Below the pieces are notes generated by a model. That model saw nothing but the letters and a program-made list of their open reading frames with translations, did not search any database and had not been told where the DNA came from. A stretch of 6,726 nucleotides of DNA from an uncultured Streptomyces sp. (GTDB lineage Bacteria; Actinomycetota; Actinomycetes; Streptomycetales; Streptomycetaceae), in contig CAMLJW010000297.1 of assembly GCA_946480485.1 (NCBI GenBank), positions 1-6,726 of the forward strand, written 5' to 3'. Positions 1 to 5,024 of the stretch are shown in pieces. The position numbers were made by a program, and so were the translations under genes. Position 1 is the first letter of the stretch. Each line of letters begins with the position of its first letter.

Positions 1-78
1 GGAGGCGAGTTCGACGCAGGCGTTTCCATCCCCGCTGCCGGAGAAGGACGACTTCTGCCAGTTTTCGGGCGTGGTCAT
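1..78 (-). CDS. DUF397 domain protein (5' end only, cut by window edge)
   Basis: The first 26 codons of a leftward gene are present, starting at the ATG at 78. The peptide begins MTTPENWQKSSFSGSGDG and continues NACVELAS. W-x-KSSFSGSG followed by NxCVE is the hallmark of the small DUF397 family, normally about 60-80 aa. The start lies 8 bp after the stop of the XRE/DUF5753 regulator gene, with a GAGG ribosome site in that gap, so the two genes are almost certainly co-transcribed. DUF397 proteins are habitual partners of WhiJ-type regulators in Streptomyces, and the pair has been described as toxin-antitoxin-like (Scr1/Scr2). Here the DUF397 protein would be the small partner that modulates the regulator. 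The rest of the gene is outside the window, so total length and stop cannot be checked. Confidence 0.9.
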   Translation of the reverse strand, partial: MTTPENWQKSSFSGSGDGNACVELAS

Positions 79-86
79 GAGGCGCC

Positions 87-938
87 TCACAGTTCCTTCG
101 CCAGTCTGTCGATGAAGTCACGCGACTGCTCGGGTTCGAGTGACGCGGCCTTCATTCTACGGAAAAGCGTTCGAAAGCAACTGAGTTGGGCCTCGGAGTC
201 GATGAAGGCCGCGCTGTGTGGTGCGTCACGCACGACGGTATCCAGCTGGGTGACCGCTCCGCCCGCGTACACCATGGTGCTGTCGGCGCCGGCGAAACCG
301 TCCAGGTCGAAGGGAATGACGCGCACGGTGATGTGGTCCGCTTCTGAGAGCTCAAGAAGGTGGGCGAGCTGAGCGCGTGCGGCGGCACGGTCGCCGACCC
401 TGATGCGCAAGGCCGCCTCATGGATCACTGCTTCGTACGGGATGGGTGTGGGGTCCTCGATGATGACCTTCCGTTCCATCCGGTGTCGGACGCGCAACTC
501 TAGGTCCGGGTGGAGGAGTTCAGGGACTCTGTGGCCCAGGATCCGACGGGCGTAGTCCTCTGTCTGAAGAAGTCCGGGGATATGCAGGAAGTTCACCTCC
601 CAGCTGTGAGTGGCATGGTGCTCCAGCTCCGACAGGTCTAGGAATGACGTGGGTAGCAGGCCTCGGTACTGCTCCCACCAGCCTCGTGTTCGGTCGGCTG
701 CCATCGCGGCCAACGCCTCGATCAACTCAACGTCCGTGCAAGCGTAGTGAGTGGCAAGTCGTCGTACGCGCTCCTCGCTCACGCCCGCGGTACCGAACTC
801 AATCTGACTCATCTGAGCCGAGTCCGTCCCGAGCAGCGCGGCGGCTTCACGCCCTTTGAGTCCTGCGGCCTCACGTAGTTTCCGCAGTTCAGCGCCTAGA
901 CGCTCCTGGCGTGCGGTGGGCTGCTTCCTGCGAGCCAT
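87..938 (-). CDS. XRE-family HTH regulator with DUF5753 domain (WhiJ/Scr1-like)
   Basis: 283-aa cytoplasmic DNA-binding protein. Residues about 12-65 form an XRE helix-turn-helix (GREAAALLGTDSAQMSQIE is the turn and recognition-helix region). Residues about 88-275 match DUF5753, with GWWEQYRGLLP, the typical HIPGLLQTEDYAR segment and a late VRVIPF strand. The length is normal for this family. An in-frame GTG lies upstream at 1019, but ATG 938 is chosen because a strong GGGAGGAAG site sits just ahead of it and family homology begins there (MARRKQPT). The DUF397 gene follows by 8 bp and an RsbW-like ATPase gene is divergent: the three-gene arrangement known around whiJ in Streptomyces, whose members influence development. 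Autoregulation through the shared intergenic region is likely but inferred. A decayed paralogous fragment of this gene lies at 4885-4986. Confidence 0.93.
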   Translation of the reverse strand: MARRKQPTARQERLGAELRKLREAAGLKGREAAALLGTDSAQMSQIEFGTAGVSEERVRRLATHYACTDVELIEALAAMAADRTRGWWEQYRGLLPTSFLDLSELEHHATHSWEVNFLHIPGLLQTEDYARRILGHRVPELLHPDLELRVRHRMERKVIIEDPTPIPYEAVIHEAALRIRVGDRAAARAQLAHLLELSEADHITVRVIPFDLDGFAGADSTMVYAGGAVTQLDTVVRDAPHSAAFIDSEAQLSCFRTLFRRMKAASLEPEQSRDFIDRLAKEL

Positions 939-984
939 AACTTCCTCCCAGCCTCCAACTGCCGTGAGGCAGCGACTCGTTCGA

Positions 985-1019
985 GGGGCAAAGTATGGCA
1001 ACGACTTGCATGGTCCCAA
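985..1019 (-). promoter_or_regulatory. Candidate promoter of the XRE/DUF397 operon
   Basis: On the minus strand TTGGGA (1019-1014) is followed after 16 bp by CATACT (997-992). Each hexamer matches the housekeeping consensus at 4 of 6 positions. Transcription would start near 985, giving a leader of about 47 nt that carries the GGGAGGAAG ribosome site of the regulator gene. A second -10-like CATAAT lies at 1025-1020 without a convincing -35. Assigned by eye only. Confidence 0.35.
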
Positions 1020-1088
1020 ATTATGGCCCTACAGTCAGTGACGCGACGCACACGTTGCGGAAGGCCGGAACCCCGGAAGTGCACCACC

Positions 1089-1105
1089 CCGTCATGCCAT
1101 GACGG
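1089..1105. promoter_or_regulatory. 17-bp perfect palindrome, candidate operator
   Basis: CCGTCATG-C-CATGACGG is a perfect 8-bp inverted repeat around one central base. It lies 73 bp before the ATPase start codon, in the divergent region between the regulator and ATPase genes. It has the size and symmetry of a dimeric-regulator site. The WhiJ-like regulator next door is the obvious candidate ligand, which is inference. A GGAAC (1067-1071) followed 18 bp later by CGTC (1090-1093) resembles an ECF-sigma promoter and would overlap this palindrome, but that match is weak. Confidence 0.45.
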
Positions 1106-1178
1106 CTGAGGCAGGGCCACCGCCCGCCCCCTGCCGCACTCCTCCAACTCCTCACATTGCGACCGGAGGTAGTCACGC

Positions 1179-1592
1179 ATGCCCAGACCCAAGGACGATC
1201 CCTGGGAGTACACGATCCACATTCCGCAGGACGTACGCGCGGTCACTGTCTGTCGCCGTACCCTGCGCCTGATCCTCACTCTGCACGGCCTGATCCGGCT
1301 CACCGACGTGGCCGAACTGCTGGCGACGGAGCTGGTCTCCAACGCCGTACGACATACGAAGGGGCCCGCGTCGCTGGGGCTGCGCTGGCGGGATGGAGTT
1401 CTGCGCATCGGCGCCTGGGATGCCGATCCTGAACCACCGCAGCCCCGGTGCGAGTTGGCGCAGGTCGTCGACGCGGAGGAGGGGCGCGGCCTCGAACTTG
1501 TCCGGGCCTGTGCCGACGACTGGGGCTGGCATCCGTTGTGCCAGGGAGGCGACAAGGGCAAGTACGTCTGGTGCGACCTGGGTGCCGCGTGA
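1179..1592 (+). CDS. RsbW-like ATP-binding protein (HATPase_c_2, anti-sigma factor kinase-like)
   Basis: 137-aa cytoplasmic GHKL-fold protein, the usual size for the stand-alone RsbW/SpoIIAB-like ATPases abundant in Streptomyces. The N-box is ELVSNAVRH (residues 51-59, with E51 and N55). The G1 region is WDADPEPP (80-87), carrying the Asp but not the classical DxGxG glycines, as is common in the Streptomyces subfamily. The G2 loop is EEGRGLELV (100-108). A DDWGW segment and the C-terminal strand KYVWCDL complete the fold. The start at 1179 is supported by a GGAGGT site. By family it should bind ATP and either sequester or phosphorylate a sigma or anti-anti-sigma partner; no such partner is encoded here. 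It is divergent from the WhiJ-like regulator, as in known whiJ-type clusters. Its last codons and the bases just after the stop recur as a direct repeat at 4982-5024. Confidence 0.92.
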   Translation: MPRPKDDPWEYTIHIPQDVRAVTVCRRTLRLILTLHGLIRLTDVAELLATELVSNAVRHTKGPASLGLRWRDGVLRIGAWDADPEPPQPRCELAQVVDAEEGRGLELVRACADDWGWHPLCQGGDKGKYVWCDLGAA

Positions 1593-1604
1593 CGCGCTGA
1601 TCGT
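1562..1604. repeat. 43-bp direct repeat, left copy
   Basis: This stretch covers the last ten codons of the ATPase gene and 12 bp after its stop. It matches 4982-5024 at 40 of 43 positions in the same orientation, with mismatches at 1566, 1588 and 1597. Similarity ends at 1604, just where WXG100 coding sequence begins. The two copies bracket the cargo segment. The left copy is part of an intact gene; the right copy is a gene relic. Confidence 0.9.
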
Positions 1605-1782
1605 CAAGGCCCTGGAGTCGGCTACCACCGAGAGCTCGAGCTACTGGAAAGGCCCCAAGGCTGACCGGTTCCGTGACGACTGGCACGGCGTGAAGCCGAC
1701 CTTCGAGAAGTGGGTCGACACGCTGAACGACGCCAGCAAGTCGGCGAGCACCAGCGCCGACAACATCGAGCGTGCCACCTGA
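1582..1782 (+). pseudogene. WXG100 family protein, 5'-truncated
   Basis: The frame encodes the C-terminal two thirds of an ESX-type WXG100 protein: SSSYWKGPKADRFRDDW with the W-x-G turn, then VKPTFEKWVDTLNDAS and a final SASTSADNIERAT. These are typical of Streptomyces WXG100 secretion targets, small helical-hairpin proteins exported as dimers by the type VII system. Full proteins are about 100 aa with W-x-G near residue 40-45. Here recognisable sequence starts near 1605, so roughly the first helix is missing. Upstream in the same frame lies only the 3' end of the ATPase gene, which ends in another frame at 1592. The only nearby start is GTG 1582, without a ribosome site; it would give 66 aa and overlap the ATPase gene by 11 bp. 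Truncated relic is the best reading, although read-through translation cannot be excluded. Confidence 0.75.
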
Positions 1783-1811
1783 TCCCAGGCGAACCGCGGA
1801 TGTCACCTACC

Positions 1812-1855
1812 GGGGCACCGGGTCCAAGACCGTTGAGGCTCGGATCCGGTGCCCC
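1812..1855. terminator. Bidirectional hairpin terminator
   Basis: GGGGCACCGGGTCC (1812-1825) pairs with GGATCCGGTGCCCC (1842-1855), a 14-bp stem with one G-U pair and a 16-nt loop. It lies between two convergent reading frames, the WXG100 relic ending at 1782 and the leftward WXG-like gene ending at 1884. There is no clear U-tract on either side, which is usual for Streptomyces terminators. Confidence 0.75.
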
Positions 1856-1883
1856 CGGTGGCATGCAAACAGGTTTCAGATAG

Positions 1884-2186
1884 TCAGGTCCCCTTGTGGT
1901 ACATGCGCGCCTCGGCCACCGATACCTTCTCGGGCTCATTCCGAATGGCTGCGTCGATGATTGGGCGCAGCTTCTCGACCTCCTCGCCCAGCTTCTTGTG
2001 ACGGCCGTCCAACTCCCGATGCCACGCTCGGGCGTTCTTCCCGACCCAGACCTTGTCGCCACCGATCGCCTCAGTCGGAGCCTTGAGCGCCTTTTTGAAG
2101 CGCTCAACCTCTTCGGCGAGATCACTGCGCAGCTTCTCCAGGTCCGCCTTTCGTGGATTGGCAACCTTCGGCTCAGGATCCGTCAC
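1884..2186 (-). CDS. WXG100-like small helical protein
   Basis: 100-aa, highly charged, predicted all-helical protein. Two helices (residues about 10-38 and 50-83) flank a central turn containing W47-V48-G49 (GGDKVWVGKNARAWHREL). This is the ESAT-6/WXG100 layout and length, so a role as a small type VII secretion substrate or chaperone-like partner is likely. The usual C-terminal YxxxD/E signal is not evident (the tail is RMYHKGT). GTG 2186 is preferred over GTG 2195 because a GAGGGG ribosome site lies 8 nt ahead of 2186 but overlaps the position it would need for 2195. It is divergent from the three-gene operon starting at 2301 and may supply a partner for the 493-aa protein encoded there. 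No signal peptide or membrane segment. The WXG assignment rests on fold-level pattern, so confidence in function is moderate. Confidence 0.78.
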   Translation of the reverse strand: MTDPEPKVANPRKADLEKLRSDLAEEVERFKKALKAPTEAIGGDKVWVGKNARAWHRELDGRHKKLGEEVEKLRPIIDAAIRNEPEKVSVAEARMYHKGT

Positions 2187-2257
2187 GAGTGCCACCCCTC
2201 GCTCTTCAGATTTTCGGCAGACAGAAGATCACCGTACCAAGCTTTCAGACTGACTGA

Positions 2258-2292
2258 CGATCACGTTGCTCACGTCCTCATCACCTCATAAT
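2258..2292 (+). promoter_or_regulatory. Candidate leaderless promoter with tandem 9-bp repeat
   Basis: CATAAT at 2287-2292 matches the -10 consensus at 5 of 6 positions and ends 8 bp before the ATG at 2301. No Shine-Dalgarno sequence precedes that ATG, so a leaderless transcript is likely. A TTGCTC at 2266-2271 could be the -35, but the spacing is only 15 bp. It overlaps two adjacent 9-mers, CGATCACGT and TGCTCACGT (2258-2275), identical at 7 of 9 positions, which may be a regulator site. Confidence 0.4.
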
Positions 2293-2300
2293 CTGAGCCG

Positions 2301-2633
2301 ATGACCTCAACCGACACAGCCCGGGGCACTCCCGAATTCCTTGTGCTGCCCACCATGACCGAAGTGCCGCAAGCTCCTGACGGTTCTCCGCTCGAAGACG
2401 GTACCGTCGAGGTAACCCTTGTCCCGGTGGCCGACGACAGCGGTACGGAGCAGCTCGTCGCGCTCGCCTTCACCTCGGTGCCCCTGCTGGTCGAGGCTAT
2501 GGGGGAGGAACAAAGCTGGGTCATCATCCCCACCAGCGAAGTGGAGAAGGCCCTGAGAGGATCAGGGGCCCGGGCCGTATTGATCGATCCGCAACTCGCC
2601 GACGGTGTGGGACAGGAATCCGCCAGTGGTTGA
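2301..2633 (+). CDS. SAV_915/SseB-like family protein
   Basis: 110-aa acidic cytoplasmic protein. A central strand-rich part (VALAFTSVPLLVEAMG, residues about 53-68) is followed by QSWVIIPTSEVEKAL and AVLIDPQLADG. This matches the SseB N-terminal-like fold of small Streptomyces proteins named SAV_915 family. The pattern of a hydrophobic strand, 'F.S...L' and a late 'DP' is characteristic. Biochemical role unknown; such proteins often accompany WXG100/ESX-type genes in Streptomyces. The start is ATG 2301, with no ribosome site but a good -10 hexamer just upstream, suggesting leaderless translation. The gene overlaps the next by 8 bp (GTGGTTGA), so the two are translationally coupled. First gene of a three-gene operon. 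No signal peptide or membrane segment. Confidence 0.82.
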   Translation: MTSTDTARGTPEFLVLPTMTEVPQAPDGSPLEDGTVEVTLVPVADDSGTEQLVALAFTSVPLLVEAMGEEQSWVIIPTSEVEKALRGSGARAVLIDPQLADGVGQESASG

Positions 2634-4107
2634 CCCGAACTTCTCCGGTATCAATCCGGAAAATCTCATGAGGACCATCAAGGACCTCGAATCCGGCAGC
2701 AAGACGTTGCATGGCGTCAAATCTGGCTATTTGAGCAGATTTCAGAGGCATGGGCTGGATACAAGCAACCTGACGGAGATCGCGAAAATCGCCGGTTGGG
2801 TCGATGACGAGCTTCCCATGTTACGCCGTAGGCAAGCTCTGGCGGCAGCCATGGAACTGGACCAAGGCGGCTTCAAGGCCAAGGCCAAGGCGATGGTGCA
2901 GTTACGCGAACCCATCCCAACCGTCGGGGAGGCACGGGAGGGCGGCAAGAGGCTCGCCGAGGAGGTAGACAAGGCGGGGGAACTCGACCCGAGCAAAGCC
3001 GGTCCCGAGTTCCATCGGGTCGCCGAGGAACTGGCAAAGCACAAGGGCGACCCTGATTTCACTTCGGCGTTCTACGCGAAGATGGATCCGGAGCTTGTCA
3101 AGAATCTTCAGGTGATGATAGCCACGGCCGACGCTCCGACGGCCGAGAACGACGCCAAGGTTTTCGGCTCCGCGTTCACCACCGCGATCAACGCCGACTC
3201 CCCTGCGCCTGGGTTCGAGGAGACCGCGGCCCTGTTCCACGGCGATTTCAAGAAGGACGAACCCACCGCGGTGCTCAATCGAGCGCTGATGCAGGGGGAT
3301 GACCCTGATCTCTGGGCCCTCGCCTGGAAGCACACAAAGATCGCTGTGAAGAAATTGGGCGATCCCGAGGACACCTGGTCCGATAGCGCCGGTTTGCTGG
3401 CCAGCGTCATCGGTATGCAGGCAAAGCACGCCGGACATTTCTGGGAGCAGTCACAGAGGTTTTCCGACAAAGCGAGCCAACTGTACGAGCGTCGCATCAA
3501 CAGCATGACCAAGGCGGAAAAGAGAGAATTCAAGAACAAGACCAAGCGTGCCGCCAAGGCCTCCAAACAGTCCGCACGCGAAGCAGAGCGGATCCTGGCC
3601 AAGTACGGGATGGGATCGTTCTCACGCTTGATGGAAGCGTCGGTCGCCGACGGCGGCAGCTGGCTGATCAGCAAGGTACCTGGCCTCAGGCCGCCCAGCT
3701 CGACAACGCTCTTCGGGCGGGCCCTACGAGCAGGCGGAAAGTTGCCACTGGTCGGTACGGTCCTCACCATAGGCGCCACTGCCTGGGACATCGCTCAGGG
3801 TGAGGAGAAAGACGTTGCTGTCGCCGCCAATGTCGGCGGCATGGCAGCTGGTGCTGCTGGGACGGCGTTAGGGACCTGGCTAGGGACTGCAGCAGGGGCA
3901 TTCCTCGTAGGAAGCCCTGTCGGCTGGGGAATCGCGGCAGGCATCGTCGTGGGTTTCGGTGCCGGTTACGTTGCCTCTTACCTCATCAAAACGACAAGAG
4001 GGAAGAGGGCCGTCAATGCAGTGACCGGTGCGGCGAAGGGTGCGGGTAAGGCTGTTGGTGACGCCGCGTCAAGCGTAAAGAACACAGTGAGTGGATGGTT
4101 CTCGTGA
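2626..4107 (+). CDS. Large helical protein with C-terminal Gly/Ala-rich membrane domain (candidate type VII-associated effector)
   Basis: 493 aa from GTG 2626, which has an AGGA site 9 nt ahead and overlaps the upstream stop; GTG 2605 would add seven residues without a ribosome site. Residues 1-100 are helical (PENLMRTIKDLES, GWVDDELPMLRRRQALA), like the N-terminal part of long WXG/LXG-type proteins. Residues about 110-270 contain DPDFTSAFYAKMDPE, reminiscent of the actinobacterial DUF6571 family. A very basic helix follows (about 290-335, MTKAEKREFKNKTKRAAKAS). Hydrophobic segments lie at about 373-386, 397-423 and 427-453, rich in Gly and Ala, and the end is a basic amphipathic tail (GAAKGAGKAVGDAASSVKN). 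There is no signal peptide. The layout fits an exported or membrane-inserting effector, which is inference. Three TTA leucine codons (2821, 2902, 3868) imply bldA-dependent translation. Base composition is locally low (29 of 60 G+C at 3481-3540). Confidence 0.85.
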   Translation: MVDPNFSGINPENLMRTIKDLESGSKTLHGVKSGYLSRFQRHGLDTSNLTEIAKIAGWVDDELPMLRRRQALAAAMELDQGGFKAKAKAMVQLREPIPTVGEAREGGKRLAEEVDKAGELDPSKAGPEFHRVAEELAKHKGDPDFTSAFYAKMDPELVKNLQVMIATADAPTAENDAKVFGSAFTTAINADSPAPGFEETAALFHGDFKKDEPTAVLNRALMQGDDPDLWALAWKHTKIAVKKLGDPEDTWSDSAGLLASVIGMQAKHAGHFWEQSQRFSDKASQLYERRINSMTKAEKREFKNKTKRAAKASKQSAREAERILAKYGMGSFSRLMEASVADGGSWLISKVPGLRPPSSTTLFGRALRAGGKLPLVGTVLTIGATAWDIAQGEEKDVAVAANVGGMAAGAAGTALGTWLGTAAGAFLVGSPVGWGIAAGIVVGFGAGYVASYLIKTTRGKRAVNAVTGAAKGAGKAVGDAASSVKNTVSGWFS

Positions 4108-4119
4108 GGTCGATCAACG

Positions 4120-4734
4120 ATGGCTAAGAAAAATCGCAAGCGCCGCCCCGCATATCAATATCAGCTGCCACCCAAGGCCGAGCATGCACGGCAAGCCGCT
4201 GCCAGGCTGGCTGAATTTGAGCCCAGGCCGATGCTCCCGCAACGCCGAATGATTTTAGGTGCGTTCGGCATGTTCCTGCTGTGTGTCGGCATGGTTCTTG
4301 GCCTCTGGCTCCCCGCCCACTCTCTGGTGCAGGATCTACGCTCCCGAGGAGTCACCGTCGCCGCCACTGTGACTGGTGTCGACAACAAACCCAAGTACGT
4401 GAAAGTCCGTTTGGTCCAAGGCCCCAAGAGAGGGACTGAGGTCAAGCTCGGGGATTACTCCGGAATGTATCCCGATGTACACGTCGGCGAGTCGCTGGCA
4501 GTCACTTATGACCCCAAGGACCCCCACCGCAGCCTTACCCGCGACTGGGTCACAAACCCTCCTGTGAACCTGCCGGTGTACGGTGCCTCGGCACTCGCCT
4601 TTCTGGTCCTCGCGGGGGTAGTCGCAGTCACACTCCGCCGATGCTGGATCCTGCGCACCTGGCCACCACAGCCCTCGGACCCAACCCAACCCGAACAGAC
4701 CGGTTCCAAGAAAGTCCGCCTTACCAAGCCGTAG
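4120..4734 (+). CDS. Two-TM DUF3592-like membrane protein
   Basis: 204 aa. A strongly basic N-terminus (MAKKNRKRR) argues for a cytoplasmic start. TM1 is at about 44-66 (MILGAFGMFLLCVGMVLGLW). A strand-rich domain at 67-150 carries TVAATVTGVD and ends GESLAVTYDPKDPHR, the usual DUF3592 pattern of a small beta domain closing on a 'vGd.v.V.YdP.dP' motif. TM2 is at about 152-172, followed by a Pro/Gln/Lys-rich cytoplasmic tail. The start is ATG 4120, with GAGG about 10 nt upstream overlapping the stop of the 493-aa gene 12 bp away, so it is co-transcribed and probably coupled. The position directly after a protein with a membrane-active-looking C-terminus suggests an immunity or membrane-partner role, which is inference. 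One TTA codon (4255-4257, Leu46) lies in TM1. A strong terminator follows. Confidence 0.85.
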   Translation: MAKKNRKRRPAYQYQLPPKAEHARQAAARLAEFEPRPMLPQRRMILGAFGMFLLCVGMVLGLWLPAHSLVQDLRSRGVTVAATVTGVDNKPKYVKVRLVQGPKRGTEVKLGDYSGMYPDVHVGESLAVTYDPKDPHRSLTRDWVTNPPVNLPVYGASALAFLVLAGVVAVTLRRCWILRTWPPQPSDPTQPEQTGSKKVRLTKP

Positions 4735-4750
4735 CCACATCAAACCAGCA

Positions 4751-4784
4751 CTGCGGGCCCCGCCTTGAGGGGGCCCGCAGTCTT
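4751..4784 (+). terminator. Rho-independent-type terminator of the three-gene operon
   Basis: CTGCGGGCCCC (4751-4761) pairs perfectly with GGGGCCCGCAG (4770-4780), an 11-bp GC-rich stem with an 8-nt loop, followed by TCTT. It lies 17 bp after the stop of the DUF3592-like gene and marks the right end of the cargo operon. Confidence 0.85.
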
Positions 4785-4884
4785 GGCGTCTCGGCGTGCG
4801 CAATCGTTGATCACTGCCCGAGATGGCATTTGTTTAGGGAGATAGCCTTTTTGCCGTAGTGGGTGCCTCGCCAGGTGAGTGTGG

Positions 4885-4986
4885 TCTCGTCCGTACACAT
4901 GTAATGGCCGCAAGCCGACGCACGGTTTCCTCGCTCACGCCCGCTACTCCGGACTCGATCTGGCTCAGCCGCGCCGCGTCGGTACC
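4885..4986 (-). pseudogene. Relic of an XRE/DUF5753 regulator gene (HTH region only, frameshifted)
   Basis: Minus-strand translation from 4986 gives GTDAARLSQIESGVAG and then VSEETVRRLAA. This aligns with residues 37-63 of the intact regulator at 20 of 27 positions. One base is then missing near 4905-4908, and homology continues in the next frame as HYMCTDE against HYACTDV. Everything before the recognition helix and all of DUF5753 is gone. No start or ribosome site can be assigned. At its upstream end it abuts the tail of an ATPase gene on the other strand, sharing the bases GGTACC (4981-4986). The order and orientation copy the intact module at 87-1592, with everything between the two fragments deleted. 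The identity level suggests a diverged paralogue rather than a recent duplication. Confidence 0.85.
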
Positions 4987-5012
4987 TCTGGTGCGACCTG
5001 GGTGCCGTGTGA
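4982..5012 (+). pseudogene. Relic of the 3' end of an RsbW-like ATPase gene
   Basis: The plus-strand codons read YLWCDLGAV then TGA (5010-5012), against YVWCDLGAA then TGA in the intact ATPase. Two amino-acid changes, both conservative, and retention of the stop codon fit coding descent. No upstream ATPase sequence remains, because the antisense HTH relic starts immediately to the left. The fragment cannot be functional alone. Confidence 0.8.
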
Positions 5013-5024
5013 CGCGTTGATCGT
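4982..5024. repeat. 43-bp direct repeat, right copy
   Basis: Same orientation as 1562-1604, 40 of 43 bases identical. Similarity stops at 5024, the equivalent point to 1604 in the left copy. It includes 12 bp beyond the ATPase stop codon. The copies lie 3,420 bp apart and delimit the segment carrying the WXG/effector-like genes. Confidence 0.9.

Noticed and set aside
79..88. GAGGCGCCTC palindrome at the regulator/DUF397 junction
   Set aside because: It includes the DUF397 ribosome site, has no loop to form a hairpin, and is easily explained by chance in GC-rich DNA.
989..1009. Imperfect inverted repeat GCAAAGT...ACTTGC in the regulator leader
   Set aside because: The arms are short and need a bulge; it is far weaker than the palindrome at 1089-1105.
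896..1628. Long minus-strand open frames opposite the ATPase gene
   Set aside because: They are antisense shadows produced by high third-position G+C; the plus-strand ATPase has clear motifs and a ribosome site.
1300..1806. Minus-strand open frame sharing the peptide DQRVTRHPGRTR with another minus-strand frame at 4834-5064
   Set aside because: The shared peptide is only the antisense translation of the 43-bp direct repeat; the rest of both frames is unrelated and lacks starts with ribosome sites.
4811..4880. Possible DUF397 remnant in TLTWRGTHYGKK (W-R-x(3)-Y-G looked like W-x-KSSYSG)
   Set aside because: The essential NxCVEV segment is absent and the match is only a few residues.
1562..5024. 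Direct repeats as attL/attR of an integrative element
   Set aside because: No integrase, excisionase or tRNA gene is present, and the right copy is joined to an HTH relic of the same module. Recombination between gene paralogues explains both better.
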